From NCBI GenBank assembly GCA_018398765.1, contig JAHBMJ010005805.1:3099-65952 (forward strand): a stretch of DNA of 62,854 bases, given 5' to 3'. Source of the stretch: Chromera velia. Its lineage: Eukaryota > Sar > Chromeraceae. A program made the position numbers and the translations under genes. The notes beneath the pieces are model-generated. The model was given only the letters and a program-made list of their open reading frames with translations, was not told the origin of the DNA and made no database searches. Positions 1-11,541 of the stretch are shown here, in pieces (within the stretch, counting starts at the first letter, position 1; each line of letters opens with the position of its first letter).

Positions 1-20
1 GGGGGGGGGGGGGGGGGGGG
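1..20. other. Poly-G run at the contig edge
   Basis: The first 20 bases are all G. A homopolymer exactly at the start of the window looks like a contig end or low-quality sequence rather than a biological feature. No telomere-like repeat follows it. Confidence 0.6.
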
Positions 21-1561
21 CAAGTCGTTGCTTCACACGCAATGAAGTGGAAAAAGATAGATCCAACAAACCTCCCTTCTTCCCTGAATTGGATATCACT
101 TACAGCGGCAAGCACCCCAGAATGTATATGGAGACATTGCGCAGGTACCAACTGGTTATGTAAAAACCGAATGGCTCAAGTCGGACCAAAAGGAAACATT
201 TGCGAAACGGAGTAATTTTTTGTCGTCCTTTTCTCGTCGTATATAATTCTGGTTTTTCAAAAGGAAACAAACACCCTTTCCGCTTTCTATCCCTTATGAC
301 ACACTCAAAGACCAAATATCTCGCTTTCTCCCTCTTTGACTGACTCACTTCCAAAATGATCGACCAATGATCTGGATGGGAGCGTGACATCTCAACGACT
401 TTCTGACTGCGGGCAGCTCTAGGTTTTCTAAACCTCGCTGTACTTCCTTTGACTTTCAGACTGACAGATAAGGAAGTCGTTGACCATACTCTTGACCTCC
501 TTGAGCTCTCCTGAGTCTCTTACTCCCTTCCAGTAGTCAGTTTTCCCCTTTTTCTGCAACGGCATCGTCAGAATGGAGCGCTTCTCATTTCAAGTCAAAA
601 GAGAAGGTGGGCCCGCTCAGAAAGCTTTTCACGCTGCATACACATTTGCCTGCCTGTCTGTCTCAGTGCCTACGCGTCTGTATCCAGCTGGCTGGCTGTC
701 AGCCATGTTTAACGTGTATGGATCATCTGAATCCATGTATGTGTTTGCGTGCAGGTCAAGGCTTTCAGATGCAGAGGTGCCGACAGGGACGATCGGGTCC
801 GCTCGACAGTATCAGTCAGTGAAGTGAGCCTTCAAATTCCGTCAATCATTTTGACTGTAAAGGGATCCGAGCACAGCCTCCCTCCTTCACCTGCTTTTTG
901 ACGTTTCCTTTTTCCTCTCACTGTCCTTGACGTTCAATTACAAAGGATTCTTCCATTCTGTTCTTTGTCGAGAGGCTTCCGTGCTTTCCTCTTGCATCAG
1001 TATTTGGATGGGTGTTCTGGGGGTTACTCTCCCATTCTTATCATCTTTCGCGGTTGTCTCCTAAACTCGACTCTTCATTCCTTTCCTTCGCAGCTGTGCT
1101 ACTTCTTGTCTACCGCAACCTGCATGACTGACTGGCCAACCTTCCTGTTTGCCTGAAACGCTATGGCAACGAAGAGGAGGGTGTCACGGCCAACTGCTGG
1201 ATCGACATCGAATGGAAGAGGCCTGCGTGCACAGATAGAATAAGAGACTTGCACTCAGATTCTGTCATTTGTGGTGAGTACACAGGGAGACAGGATGCGG
1301 AAAAGAATGAGGCCAAAAGGGTCGGCCGGTCAGCGCATTCAGTGAGAAAAGGCTAGGGGCTTTGCCATGGGCTCTGACAGGTGAAGTAAGAGGTCGCAAA
1401 GAGAAAAATCTGCTTTTGTTTCTGTTCATCTGTGCAAGAAACGAAAGACAGCGGAAAGGAGGGGCTGCAAGAGTGCCTGCTCGTACTTGATCTTTTTTTT
1501 TAATGGATAGTGGACCTTATCAAATCATGGTGGACTTAGCAAAAGAAAAATCATTCCAGTT
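21..1561. other. Flanking region with no confident gene
   Basis: No exon chain could be built here. One weak candidate is a plus-strand open stretch at about 1158-1275. It ends at a GTGAGT donor and has a coding-like composition (W, C, D/E rich), but I found no upstream start or downstream partner exon. The rest is pyrimidine-rich sequence resembling introns or UTRs. The 3' UTR of the minus-strand gene that ends near 1562 should lie here. Confidence 0.4.
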
Positions 1562-4500
1562 TCAGCAAGTTCTGCAACTGCAAAGAGAAGAGAAAAGCAA
1601 AAGAAGTAGAATAACATTAAGGCAAAAAGCCGATCGACAGACAATTCCGTGTTGAGGTCCACCAAGACGAGTGTCTTCGAGGCACGAGAGGGTAGGAACT
1701 GCAAAGAAGGAGCGAAATGAAAGAAAGAGCTAGGGAGAAAGAAAAACGCATCATGTCATCTTGCAAAAACAAAAATTCAGGGATCTGATAGACAGTCATG
1801 CAGATGTGAGCACCCAACTTACCCCTGCTGCATTCTGTAGGGCTGAAAGAGATCAAGAGACGGTAGTCCATTCAGCTTGAAAATGCGATTCTTTCAGTTT
1901 TTACAATTTTGAGAAGACAATCCACTTGTTTACTAAAGACCACTATCTGACTGGTCATGACTTTGGACTCTGCGTCCCATTTGAAATCCTGCCCCCTTCC
2001 TCGTTCCTGGCCTGCATGTTGTCTTTTTTGCATTGCTCTCTGAATCACCGTAGCACTCACAACAGCAAGCAGCAAAACCCCTCCCCTCCCTGCACCCCCT
2101 CACCTGCACCTCCTTGATGTTGAATTCGCAGTCTTGAGGCACGACGTCTCCGTCAACGTCCTCCGTGTCCCACTCAAAGAGGATCGACCCAAGCTGGACC
2201 GTCACAGTGCCGGGCAGCCGAACTTTCACGCCGCTCTGCAGGCACATAAAATATACAAACAGTCTCAGTCGCTTCGTCTGCTTGTTCATTTCCCCAACCA
2301 TCTGTGTATGCGTAGAGAAACCAGCTCCATACACAGAGAGCTACTTGCACATGAAGCGCGTTTCCGCTTCTCCACAGTATCGGAAAGGCAAAAATTCACT
2401 CATGCAGTACTGCGCGACAGATTGCAGAGTGAGTAGACAGAAAGCAGCGTCCCCTTTCCAGACAGTGGTCGAACGAAAAGATTGTCAGCCGTTCGCACCC
2501 AATTCGCACAGTTCAGCTGAAAAGATCGTTCTCTGAAAGAATGATCTTTACTCCCGCCGAGGGCCCTCGCAATGAATGCTGTTTTTCGTTTCACCACTGA
2601 CGTACGTCTGTTTCAGGAATGACTCCGCTTTGAACGACCTGCAGAGGAAATGAAATAACAATTAATTGGGACGTTCAAGAGGGAATTAAGGCTGTGAACG
2701 GATGGAGAAAAGAGGAGAGGATACGAGAGAAGAGAAGTCGAAAAGCGGGAAAAACAAAGAAAGAGAAGAAAAAGAAGAGAAACTTGAAGAAAGAAAAAGA
2801 GCGAAGAAAGCGAACACATGAAAGGTGTAAGTGGCATACCAAATGGATGGGCATGTGAGCACGCAATGAGTAAATTTCTTGAGAATCGGAAGAATCTCTG
2901 ATAATCTCTTTCCGCACATTTGAGTCGAGAAGGGCCGAAGGAAAACGCAGGAGGATGCAATGAGGGTTTCCCTCTGCTAGTGGACAGATGGGGGGGTAGG
3001 GAGTGACAGAAAAGGAGAAGAACATATGGTTATCCGAGTTTTCCTGGTCACGAAGGAAAGATGTGTAGTGATGTCTTCAGTATCTCTGCACCACAGGGAA
3101 GAAGTGGCTTCTGTTTGACGCTTCCTGTCTGCTCGTCTGTCTAATTCTCTGATTGACTGTCTGCCTGACTGAATGTCTGACTGTCTGACTAACCGCAGGA
3201 TCTGCTTTCAGCCGGATTGCACAACTGCAGAAAGAAAACACAGCAAAAAAGGAAACTCAAGGAGGAATAGGTGTTTCCACGCAAACGCTATCGTGTCCAT
3301 GAGTACAATCGGTCCACAAACTAGTCAACACGACAAGACCAAAAGAATGCAAAAAACTCTGGAGTCAGAAGAAAACTCTCCAGCTGTGTGGCGTGTCTAT
3401 TGAGGCTCTTGAGGAGGAAGACAGGTGGCTGCGTGACTTTTGGAATGTGACCTTTGATCGATGCACGGCTCCCCTTGCTTGCATTCGTACCTGAAGGCCC
3501 CTCTCGCCAGTGAACGGACTGTGACTGTTGCCCAGGAGTCTGGAATCAGAATCGGCCTGCATGCTTGCAAAGAGGAGGGACGAGACCTTTGTGAAAAGAT
3601 GGTCGAAGCTGAGAGAGATGTTTTTGGTCTAAGCACAGCTTGCTTTTGAGCAACTGGAATGGGAGTTTGTTTTGTCTGCAATGCCATGCACTTTCCTCTC
3701 TCACTTCTTTTGGCACGACTGGTTTCTTGGACTTCATTCGGGATACTCCATCATGCCTTTTTTGGGTAATTTGTTTGTCATCTTTGTGGCTAAGATCCGT
3801 TTCCTTGCTTGTGTTCCTCTCCTGAATGATTTCCCGCACCCCAAGAAGGGCTCGACTTCATGCAACAAACATCATTTGCCGTTTGTCGGAAGAAAACACG
3901 CAAATGCAAAATCGGGGTGGCGTTTTGACTCTTCAAACGTCAGCGAGCGGACAGTCATTCTTACCCGGCGATGGCTTCTGAAATGACGGGCTGCAGAAAA
4001 GACCAAGCAAAAAATATCACAAAATGGAATATTGAGCGGGGACACACGCTTTTCTGAAAAAAGACGAAGAGAGAGTTAAGTAGAAAAACAAGTCAATTGA
4101 GCAAAGAGGGAGAGGCAAAGGATGTAACGGAGCTCAAGAAAGGCGCTTGAAAGAAAATGCAGAAGAAAAGTAAATTTGTGTACCCGAGAGCGAAACGAAG
4201 GTGAGGAAAGGGAGAAAAAGAGACAGAGGATGTGTGCGTGTGCGTGTGTGTGTGTATGAAAGAGAGCTCGAGAGCGGGGATGTGTACATGGGAAGCCGAA
4301 CGAAACGAGAAAATTCGAAAAAGAGGGAAAGATTGCTAGAGAAGAGAGAAAGCATGATTGAAAGAAAAAACAGTGGTTGTCTACTTTGCTTGGAGGGTCT
4401 CAAGTATTCTATGCACAGACTGACGATCATTTCTTCCTTCTGCTCTGCAGTGAAGTCCACCTGTCGGCCCGTGTGGGGGTCAAACCCCGCCAGTGCGACG

Positions 4501-6314
4501 TGCTCTCTCTGCATTCATCCAAGCAAAAAGACAGATGCACAGATGGAGAGAGAGTGGGCGGAGGGACTCGCGGAGGGGCACAAATGGTGAGAGAAAGAAA
4601 AGAACTCAGCGCTCGAAGCAGCGAAGGCTCTCTTTTTCCTGCGTCTTTGTGTGAACAATGCAATGTGTGCGCATGCTTCTCTGTGTGTGTGTCTGTGTGT
4701 GTGTGCGTGTGCGTGTGCGTGTGTGTGTGTGAATGCGCGGCTGCCGAAATGTCAGTATGGTAGTCTGTGGGTTTGTCCGTCTGTCGGGCGGTCGGATTGG
4801 CGCACACGTACACATACACATACAGAGACATAGACACCGACACACACACTTGAGCATACACATACACATACTGAGAACGCAGAAATACAGACAAGCAGAT
4901 TATGCGATTCCTTCTTCTCCCTCCCTCCCTTCATAGACACAACATATCAAAAGAAACAAAGAGAGACAAAACACCAACACGGCAACTCAGAGAACCTGGG
5001 CAGGGGGCCTGAAGAGCTCATCCTTCAACGCCCCTCGCTTCTACACGTCCTGACAGGACTTCACGTGATCCATGCTTGACGAGCTACTTTCTGCTGCTTC
5101 CACTCAAGACAAGAGTGAATAAGGCACTATGCTGAGCTCCGAACAATCTCACACAGACAAAGAGCAATAGGTATCGTCATTTGGTCTTTACAGGGGGACA
5201 GAGAGACAGACAGGCACATGGACAGACAAATATGCGAACCGACCTGTTTGGGGACCCTTCGTGTTGCTCTCACCCGGACATACTTCCCGATCTGCGGACA
5301 AGGGGGAAAAGACAAATACACACACATGGCTCTGGACGAAGACTTATTTGTCAAATTTGGTTCCCCTGGCAGAAATACAGACCGACGTACCATATGGGTC
5401 TCGAGGATGAATGTGTACCCAAGCTCCTTCACTGCAGGAGGAAACTTCGGAAGAACTGCGCACGTCTCAGAGACCTGCCACTCCACACGGTACACCGGAT
5501 AAGCATCTTTTGAAGCCGAGCGGTCAATGTACATCAACTCCTGACCACACGCAGCCGTTCCTGCATTCATGACGCATGCAAACGGAGTAGACATTCAAAT
5601 GACTGGCTGACGCCTTGCATTCACCACTTGGCCTTGCCGAGACTGAGACGAGGATAGATACGGAGAGACAGGCAAATAGACAGACTATGTCGTTATCTCT
5701 TTCCTTGTCTCTTTCTTTCGCTGCCGGCTAGACAGGCAGGCAGGAAACACACAGACAGACCTCGGATTTTGATTGGATGAGCCTTCGGGTCATCGAGAGG
5801 AATTCTCTTTCCCTCCTGCAGGATGTTGTTGACACACGTCTTGATTTCCAGTGGGTTAAATGTTTGGGAGGAGGGGGGTGGAGTTCGCTTTGAATTTCCT
5901 TCCTTCATTTACCCATCCACAAGCAGTCAGACTTCTGCGATTTCAAAAGCCCCAAATGATAAATCCAAATCCTCATTCACAGAAAGAAAGGAAAATAGAC
6001 TGACAAGAACGAGAGAGAGAGGAGGGGGGGGGGGAGGGACGGAGGGAGGGAGAGAGAGAGAGAAAGAAATAGAGAGAAAGAAGGAAGGAAGGAAAGACAG
6101 GAAGGAAGGAAAGGAAGGAAAGGCACAACAGAGAAATAAGAAACGAGCGAACCAACGAACCAACAAAAGAGGGAAAAAAAGAGGGGAGGAGGGACAGATA
6201 CCACAGGACAGACCCACTCCAGGAATGAGGTCATCCAGCGCCACAACTTCTGGCTGCTCGATGACGACCGCCACAGAGCCCTCGGATTCGCTTTCTGCAG
6301 AAAGAAAGAAAGAA

Positions 6315-6358
<44 letters not shown>

Positions 6359-7629
6359 ATGGGAGCAACACAGAGACCAGGGAAAAGAGATAGCAATGTA
6401 ACAGGACGGCCCAGTGGTTCGTCTGTATTCTACTTCTTCTTCGATGCCCAAATTTCCCGGTCACTCCAAAGGCGTGATGGACTGCGTCGAAAGGAAATTA
6501 CAATCTCTGTACTTGAAAAAGAAAGAGGAAGGGATAAGTGAGAAAGAGGGAGAAAGAGAGTGAGATGAGAGCAGCAAATGCTGACCCATTGATGAAAAAC
6601 TCTCACTCGGTGGAACATCCTCAGGAGCGGAAAGCTGCAGTGACAGCAGGGAGGAAGGGGAGAGAGGTGGGGGGCGGCCTACGGATGACCCTTTTTGTGT
6701 TCATGCTGAAGCCACAAAGACAACCAAAGGAGCGAATGTATCAAAGACGCCAAAGAAAAGTCAGAGAAGCAAATCGACCGGTGCTTCTTTGTTCAAAACC
6801 ACCGACCGACTGACTGTTTGTTCCGATTCCTCTTCCTCTTCGCTCTCCTCTTCAATTTCTTCCACCTGTGTGAAGCCCTTGTCAAACTGATCATCCAAAA
6901 TGATTGGAGCAGCGTCAGGCTCTTCCTCCAGAGGCACGGCCTTCACAGAGTCCTCTACATAAACGTGTTTCATGTACTGCAGAAGAGACCAACGGCTGGA
7001 ATCAGACCTTGGACAAGTGTCTTATGAATTGCAGAGGAACTTTTGACATGTCTTTGCTGTATTGCAGCTGCGTAGCTGGGCGAGCATAAAAATCGACTGA
7101 GCAGAGCTCGGCAGCACAGGGGCAATGGTTTCGTGGAATGAAGAAGCGGGAGAGTGTCGCGGACGAAGACTTGTGCTCAGAGAAACGAACAGAAGTGTGC
7201 AACCAAAGATCACGTCTTTACACAATCTCATTCGGCCATTGCTCCCTTGAGAACTCCAGGACAATTGCGTTTCTGACTGATGGGGACCTTCCAGTCCCCC
7301 ACCTGTGAAGTAGACGGTTCAAAAGTGTGATAAGTTTCACTGTCGCCGAAAGCACTCCCTTACTTACCGGATGTAAGAGGACCTTTTGAGGCTTCACCTC
7401 TCCCTGCACGCATCGTGAGAGGGAAAGTGAGGTAATGAAGCAATAGCCGTTCAGATCATTCTGAGGCATCGGACTGACGTACGGTCATAATGAAGTTTGT
7501 TGAGTCCTCGATTACTCCCTGCACCTCTCTCACAGCGTTTGGAGCCTCGATGACCCATTTTGGACACTGCGGGGGCTCCGGCTCGATTGCTGGAAACTTC
7601 CAGGCATCCTTACCGGGACCCTGCCCCAT
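1562..7629 (-). CDS. Multi-exon protein of unknown function (about 366 aa)
   Basis: I do not recognise this protein. Fourteen exons can be joined with consistent phase: 7483-7629, 7368-7403, 7288-7302, 6811-6976, 6218-6294, 5761-5815, 5391-5560, 5244-5291, 4425-4508, 3491-3556, 2606-2638, 2104-2235, 1643-1698 and 1562-1577. Most have (T)GCAG acceptors and GTAAGT, GTACGT, GTCAGT or GTGAGG donors. The start is the ATG at 7629 (MGQGPGKDAWKFPAIEP). Exon 4 holds a Glu-rich acidic tract. Exons 7-8 contain a module with AVKELGYTFILETHM followed by IGKYVRVRATRR. This loosely recalls Ig-like A9-type repeats of plant AIR9 proteins (a VG/IG-x-Y-I/V-R-V core), but that link is weak. The third exon and the last two are the least certain. 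The junction at exon 3 depends on choosing AAG/GTCCCC as donor. Several introns carry microsatellites, and one carries a dispersed repeat at 4998-5114. The gene is transcribed divergently from the small gene at 8379. Confidence 0.55.
4675..4735. repeat. (GT)n/(TGTGCG)n microsatellite in an intron
   Basis: This is an imperfect GT repeat, followed at 4800-4870 by a CA-rich tract, inside an intron of the minus-strand gene. Long open frames across it are repeat translations only. Confidence 0.8.
4998..5114. repeat. Dispersed repeat, copy 1 (hairpin-forming)
   Basis: About 117 bp resemble 23674-23792. Shared blocks include GGGCAGG, a GCCCCT arm that can pair with an upstream AGGGG, CACGTGATC, and CTGCTGCTTCCA followed by AAGACAAGAG. 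It lies in an intron of the minus-strand gene. A local perfect hairpin is GTCCT-GAC-AGGAC at about 5047-5059. The family is unknown; a SINE or structured RNA relic is possible. Confidence 0.5.
6027..6120. repeat. Purine-rich G/GA tract
   Basis: A strand-asymmetric purine tract (G runs, GGAGA, GGAAG repeats) lies in an intron of the minus-strand gene. On the coding strand it is a polypyrimidine stretch. Confidence 0.7.
6298..6359. repeat. (GAAA)n microsatellite
   Basis: A nearly perfect AAAG tetranucleotide repeat of about 60 bp abuts the acceptor of the exon at 6218-6294. Read on the minus strand it is a CTTT polypyrimidine tract running straight into the TGCAG acceptor, so it probably serves as that intron's 3' tract. 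Confidence 0.85.
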
Positions 7630-8378
7630 TATGTATGTCCGTCTATGCACAGTGCAGCTTTCTGATTGGACGATCTCTTTGAAACTTTATCAGAGAGAGC
7701 ACGAATATACAGACTGTGTACTGGCAGTGTATGCACTGCTGCGACAGCACCGACACGATACTGTGTGAGCTTCTAAAGCCAGGCTGCTCTACACGTGATG
7801 AGAATCGAAAGGGTCAAGCCCTCTGCACATCCTGTACACCCTGCAGAAGCAGCTAGCCCGGAATCTGATCCTGTTGTAGGACTTCTCTTGATATATATAT
7901 ATTCAGGCGGAGTCAGGCCTATATTCAAGCAACACGTGCACGGCCGCGAGTGTTGCAGGCGGATTATTGCAACATTTTATCGTGCAACACCTTCTCTCGC
8001 AACACTGCATGCATGCTTCGATCGTTGAAATGATCTATATATTAATATAGCTGTACGTTCAATGAACATGCCTGGACATCGATACTTTGACTGCACACAT
8101 GAGCGGCATTGGAATGATTGAAGTGCGTCCGCCTGTTTGACCTGCTTCATGCCCTAGTTTGATCTGCCTTGTGCGTCGACGTGACGTGACGGGTTAGAGC
8201 AGGCCAAATCGATCGGTCGGTCGCCTTCCTGCGATATTGCAACTGTCTGGTTTCATTCAGAATTGGTAACGTTTCTTGATTTGGACCCAAATCGCCAGCT
8301 CTCTTCGATCCAATTTCTGATTCCGAAGTGGATCGAAGACCCACCCGGCACCAACGCTCACTTCCGGCACCCTCCCCG
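7630..8378. promoter_or_regulatory. Divergent intergenic region with TGCATGCATGC motif
   Basis: About 750 bp separate two start codons that face away from each other (7629 minus, 8379 plus). The region contains TGCATGCATGC at 8006-8016, AT-rich TATATATATA at about 7893-7902 and TATATATTAATATA at about 8035-8048, and CACGTGCACGGCCGCG near 7932-7947. TGCATGC is a known ApiAP2-bound core in apicomplexans. Its role here is inferred. Confidence 0.4.
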
Positions 8379-8906
8379 ATGCGTATGTTACTTCTGCTCT
8401 TGATCGGAACAGTGCACGGGGCCTTGCTTCGCGACAGGCGCCCCAGAGACATGTCGCAAGGACAGGCAGCAGGACTCTTCGAAGATGGCCGTGGGTCCAA
8501 TTTGGGATGCTGCATGAAGTTGCAAGAGGCTGGAGTCGGCTAAATTCTTTGACTGATGCTCATGAACGTGCTTTCTCTGCTGCTCCCCGCAGCTGTCACC
8601 TCCCCAGCGGTGACGAATCCAGCGCAGCAGGCGGCGCTTCTTGACGCGGTTCAAGAGTACGAAACCCTGGAGCAAACTGAAAAAGATATCATGGTCGGAT
8701 AAAGTGAACTTTCTCCTTCATAAGACAGTTGAAGACAGGTCATCTTCCTTAAAACCAACTCGGAAGATTCGGATTCAATTTGCTCCGCACAGGCCGCCAA
8801 TGAGCAGAAAGCTGAGCAAGAGGATGATGATCTGGCAAGAGAAGCCAAGTCAACTCAAGCAGACGATGCGGGTCCGAGTACCGCCTTGGGAATTCCGATG
8901 GAATGA
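8379..8906 (+). CDS. Small predicted secreted acidic protein (126 aa)
   Basis: Three exons (8379-8490, 8593-8693, 8739-8906) join in phase through a GTGGGT donor with CCGCAG acceptor and a GTCGGA donor with GACAG acceptor. The second intron is only 45 nt. The predicted protein begins MRMLLLLLIGTVHGA, a typical cleavable signal peptide with a hydrophobic core and a small-residue cleavage site near residue 14. The mature part is about 110 residues, rich in Ala, Gln, Glu and Asp, with a run EQEDDD near the C-terminus and a single Cys; it looks disordered. There are no recognisable domains. The open frame before the second intron ends in TAA within the intron if unspliced, which supports splicing. 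The product would enter the secretory pathway. The family is unknown and the model needs transcript support. Confidence 0.5.
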
Positions 8907-9849
8907 AGACTCTGACACCTGACTCGGGGCCGAATTCTACGCAGTTGTCAATGATTGAAACGGTCTGGTGAAATCAGGCTACAGTCAGGAGTCGAGTTGC
9001 TCATGCATGTCTGCTATCTTCTTTGCTATTGTTGTATGGCACGGTATGGCAAATCCTGCCCATCGCAATATTCAGCTCATTTAAAATCATTTAAATTACC
9101 GTCTGAATCCCTTTCTTTTTCCATGAAACGTCTAAAATAATTTCCTAATGAATTTAATTTATTTAAAGGAGCTTTTATTTCATTATACGGTTTTTTCTCA
9201 CTGACAGTTTTAATCTAGAATTTATGACAGGTCAAATGCCATGTTTACGATTATCATAATCATTTTATATCATTTTTATTGTAAAATATGTTATAAAATT
9301 ATTGAATAAGCCAAAATACTATGGGACTTTAAAAATTTACATCAAAACCTGCCAGCTTACATAGAACCTAGCAAAGAACATGCATGTAGGGTTGTGTTAA
9401 TCCAGCCAGCCTTCTGACATCAAATAAGTGCTTAATTTGTAGATCTCTCCAAAAAAACATAGAGCCTCAGGGCAGGATTTAATCTTGTAATCAGACTAAC
9501 ATGAGATTTGTATTAAAGCAAAACAACAAATTTAAGCGTTTATCATCTCACCGTTCATGCAGTTTAATGCAGTTTATGTCCATAAAGAATAATAAAGAAT
9601 AAAAACGCAGTTCATAGCAGTTTAAAGATGTTTAAAGTTTTATAAAGCTCCTTAGCTCTACGTCTGAATGTTGCGGTTCAATGTCTAAGTTAGTAAGAAG
9701 CATAGAAGGACTTGTAACTTAGTTTGTAGCGATTCCAACCCTAGTAAACCCTAGCATTTCTTGTTATTTTTTTTATACAATAGCATACAAAAACAGAGCT
9801 TCATGTGCATACAGTATGTGACACACTTTCTACTATAAGTTTCTATTAC
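8907..9849. other. AT-rich intergenic DNA without genes
   Basis: GC content falls sharply after about 9050. The stretch lacks long open frames and splice-like structure, and resembles decayed transposon sequence like that flanking other mobile elements here. No specific element was delimited. Confidence 0.6.
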
Positions 9850-10077
9850 CATCTATGAGTCGGTTTGTATAGATATAGTTGATTATTTCAACTATAGCTA
9901 TATATCTATAGTTTATAGTCATAATAGTCACTATTTACTATAATTATAGTTTGAAATAGTAAACTATTTCAACTATTTTTCATGCTGACAAAAATAGTCT
10001 ACAATAATAACTATAACAAGTCATAATAGTTGACTATACCAACTATTTCAACTATTTTGACAGTTCATTCATACAAC

Positions 10078-11422
10078 TCAGTCCTCATCCGAATTGAGAC
10101 CAAAGAGGTCTTCAGGCTTCTCTTCCTCCCCACTGGCTGCTGCTGCAGCCCCTCCCTCTTTCTTTGCTTCCACAAAGACCCCAAACCTCGCAAGGCAAGA
10201 CCTGGTATAGAAAATTGGTTCAGCAAAAGGGGAGACAAGAGAAGGATGAATTTTCTTTTCACTTCGAAGTTGAGAAACCAATTCTTCCCTCTCGTCATCG
10301 TCCATCTCGAATACTTTCGCTTTGTCTAATTCTGCTCGCCCCTTAAAAACGAACTCGACAAGAGAAGTGTAGTCAGCAGCACGGCCTTTCAGCACAGTAG
10401 CCGTGAAGCGCTCTCTCTTCAAGATCAACTCCATGCCAGCCAGGGTGTGGGCAACCTCACTGATCGTGACGTGCTGGAACGCTTCCAGCTTGGCACCCTT
10501 GCGCAAAATGGGTTCTCCCTTTTCCCCCTCAGCCAGAATCGGGTTGATCATCTCCTGCATGCGCTCAAAGATCTCCTCTGCCTTCACTTTTCCCTTGAAG
10601 GCGTTGGCGAAAGAAGAGTTTCTGAGAACAGGGGGGAGAGCAGACAACGCAGTCAATCTCGTCAGCTCGACAGGGTCGGGCTTCTTCACAAAAACAAATT
10701 TCTTTGCGACGTCCACCATCTTGTCTCGATCAGACACCCAACTTGGATCTGTCGGAATGAACTCGTTCAGCTTTGCCTGCAAAAAGAACAAGGAGGAAAA
10801 ACGTTAGTTTTCAAATTGATAGTCAAATGAATTGAACACAGAAAACACTTGAGAGACGCTTGCAAAGATAGAGGCAAATCGAAGAACATACTTTCAGAAA
10901 GAAAGCAGTAAATCGGGCGGAGAAAAATCAGAAAAACCTGAAAAGGGTAGATGAAAAAGCATGAGAGTCATATGAAAATCTTGAAGCCCTGACCTCATCA
11001 ACAGGCTGAAGAAGCACAGTCGAGGCGTTCTCCAGGGATGGGTGGGTTTTCAGATCCTGGAACTTCGCCTTCCCCTCACTTCCTTTCTTCCCCCCTTCCC
11101 AAATGATCTGCCCCCCCGAGTCCTTTGCCCGACCCTGGTGCTCAGAGGGCACCCGGAGGAAATCAAACACCACCCTTTTCATTGCACCCATGCGGGTGGC
11201 ATCAATGTTTGCTACCTTGTACCCCGTCGCGACTTTCCCCTCTGCAATTGCATGCAGCCGATAGAGGTGGAAAACAACTGCGTTAGTCGGATCGACACAA
11301 AAGGGCTCTGGCCACTCTGAGTGTCCCCTACGTGGCTGCGCCGTCGCTGCCTCCGGGAAAAAAACATCCATGAAGAAGAGGTGAGCTCCAGCGGGATCTC
11401 GTGTCAGCTCTCCTAGCGTCAT
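10078..11422 (-). CDS. Two-exon protein of unknown function inside the transposon (375 aa)
   Basis: Exon 1 (10994-11422) and exon 2 (10078-10776) join in phase 0 through a GAG/GTCAGG donor and a TTTTTGCAG acceptor. The start is the ATG at 11422 (MTLGELTRDPAGAHLFF); a TTTGCAG acceptor one base upstream suggests a 5' UTR exon as well. The protein is 375 residues, mixed alpha/beta in character, and ends in an acidic tail (EEEKPEDLFGLNSDED) after an Ala-rich run. Blocks such as VTISEVAHTLAGMELILKRE look well folded. I recognise no domain. It lies wholly within the inverted repeats of the element, antisense and 5'-to-5' with the transposase fragment. It is either the element's second protein, as CACTA elements usually have, or a captured host gene. 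Its clean frame contrasts with the damaged transposase. Confidence 0.65.
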
Positions 11423-11541
11423 ACTGCAAAGAAGCGAAGAGAAAGGGGTTTAAAGAGACGAAAAGAGAGTGTATGAAGAGATGGGAAATGGGGGGGAAGG
11501 GGGGAATAGAACGAATTGAGAAATGAGAAAGAGGAGAGACT

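Noticed and set aside
1158-1275. Possible plus-strand exon ending in GTGAGT
   Set aside because: Coding-like, but no upstream start or in-phase partner exon could be found.
5823-6401. 192-codon plus-strand frame rich in Lys/Glu/Arg
   Set aside because: It is the purine-rich antisense of polypyrimidine introns in the minus-strand gene.
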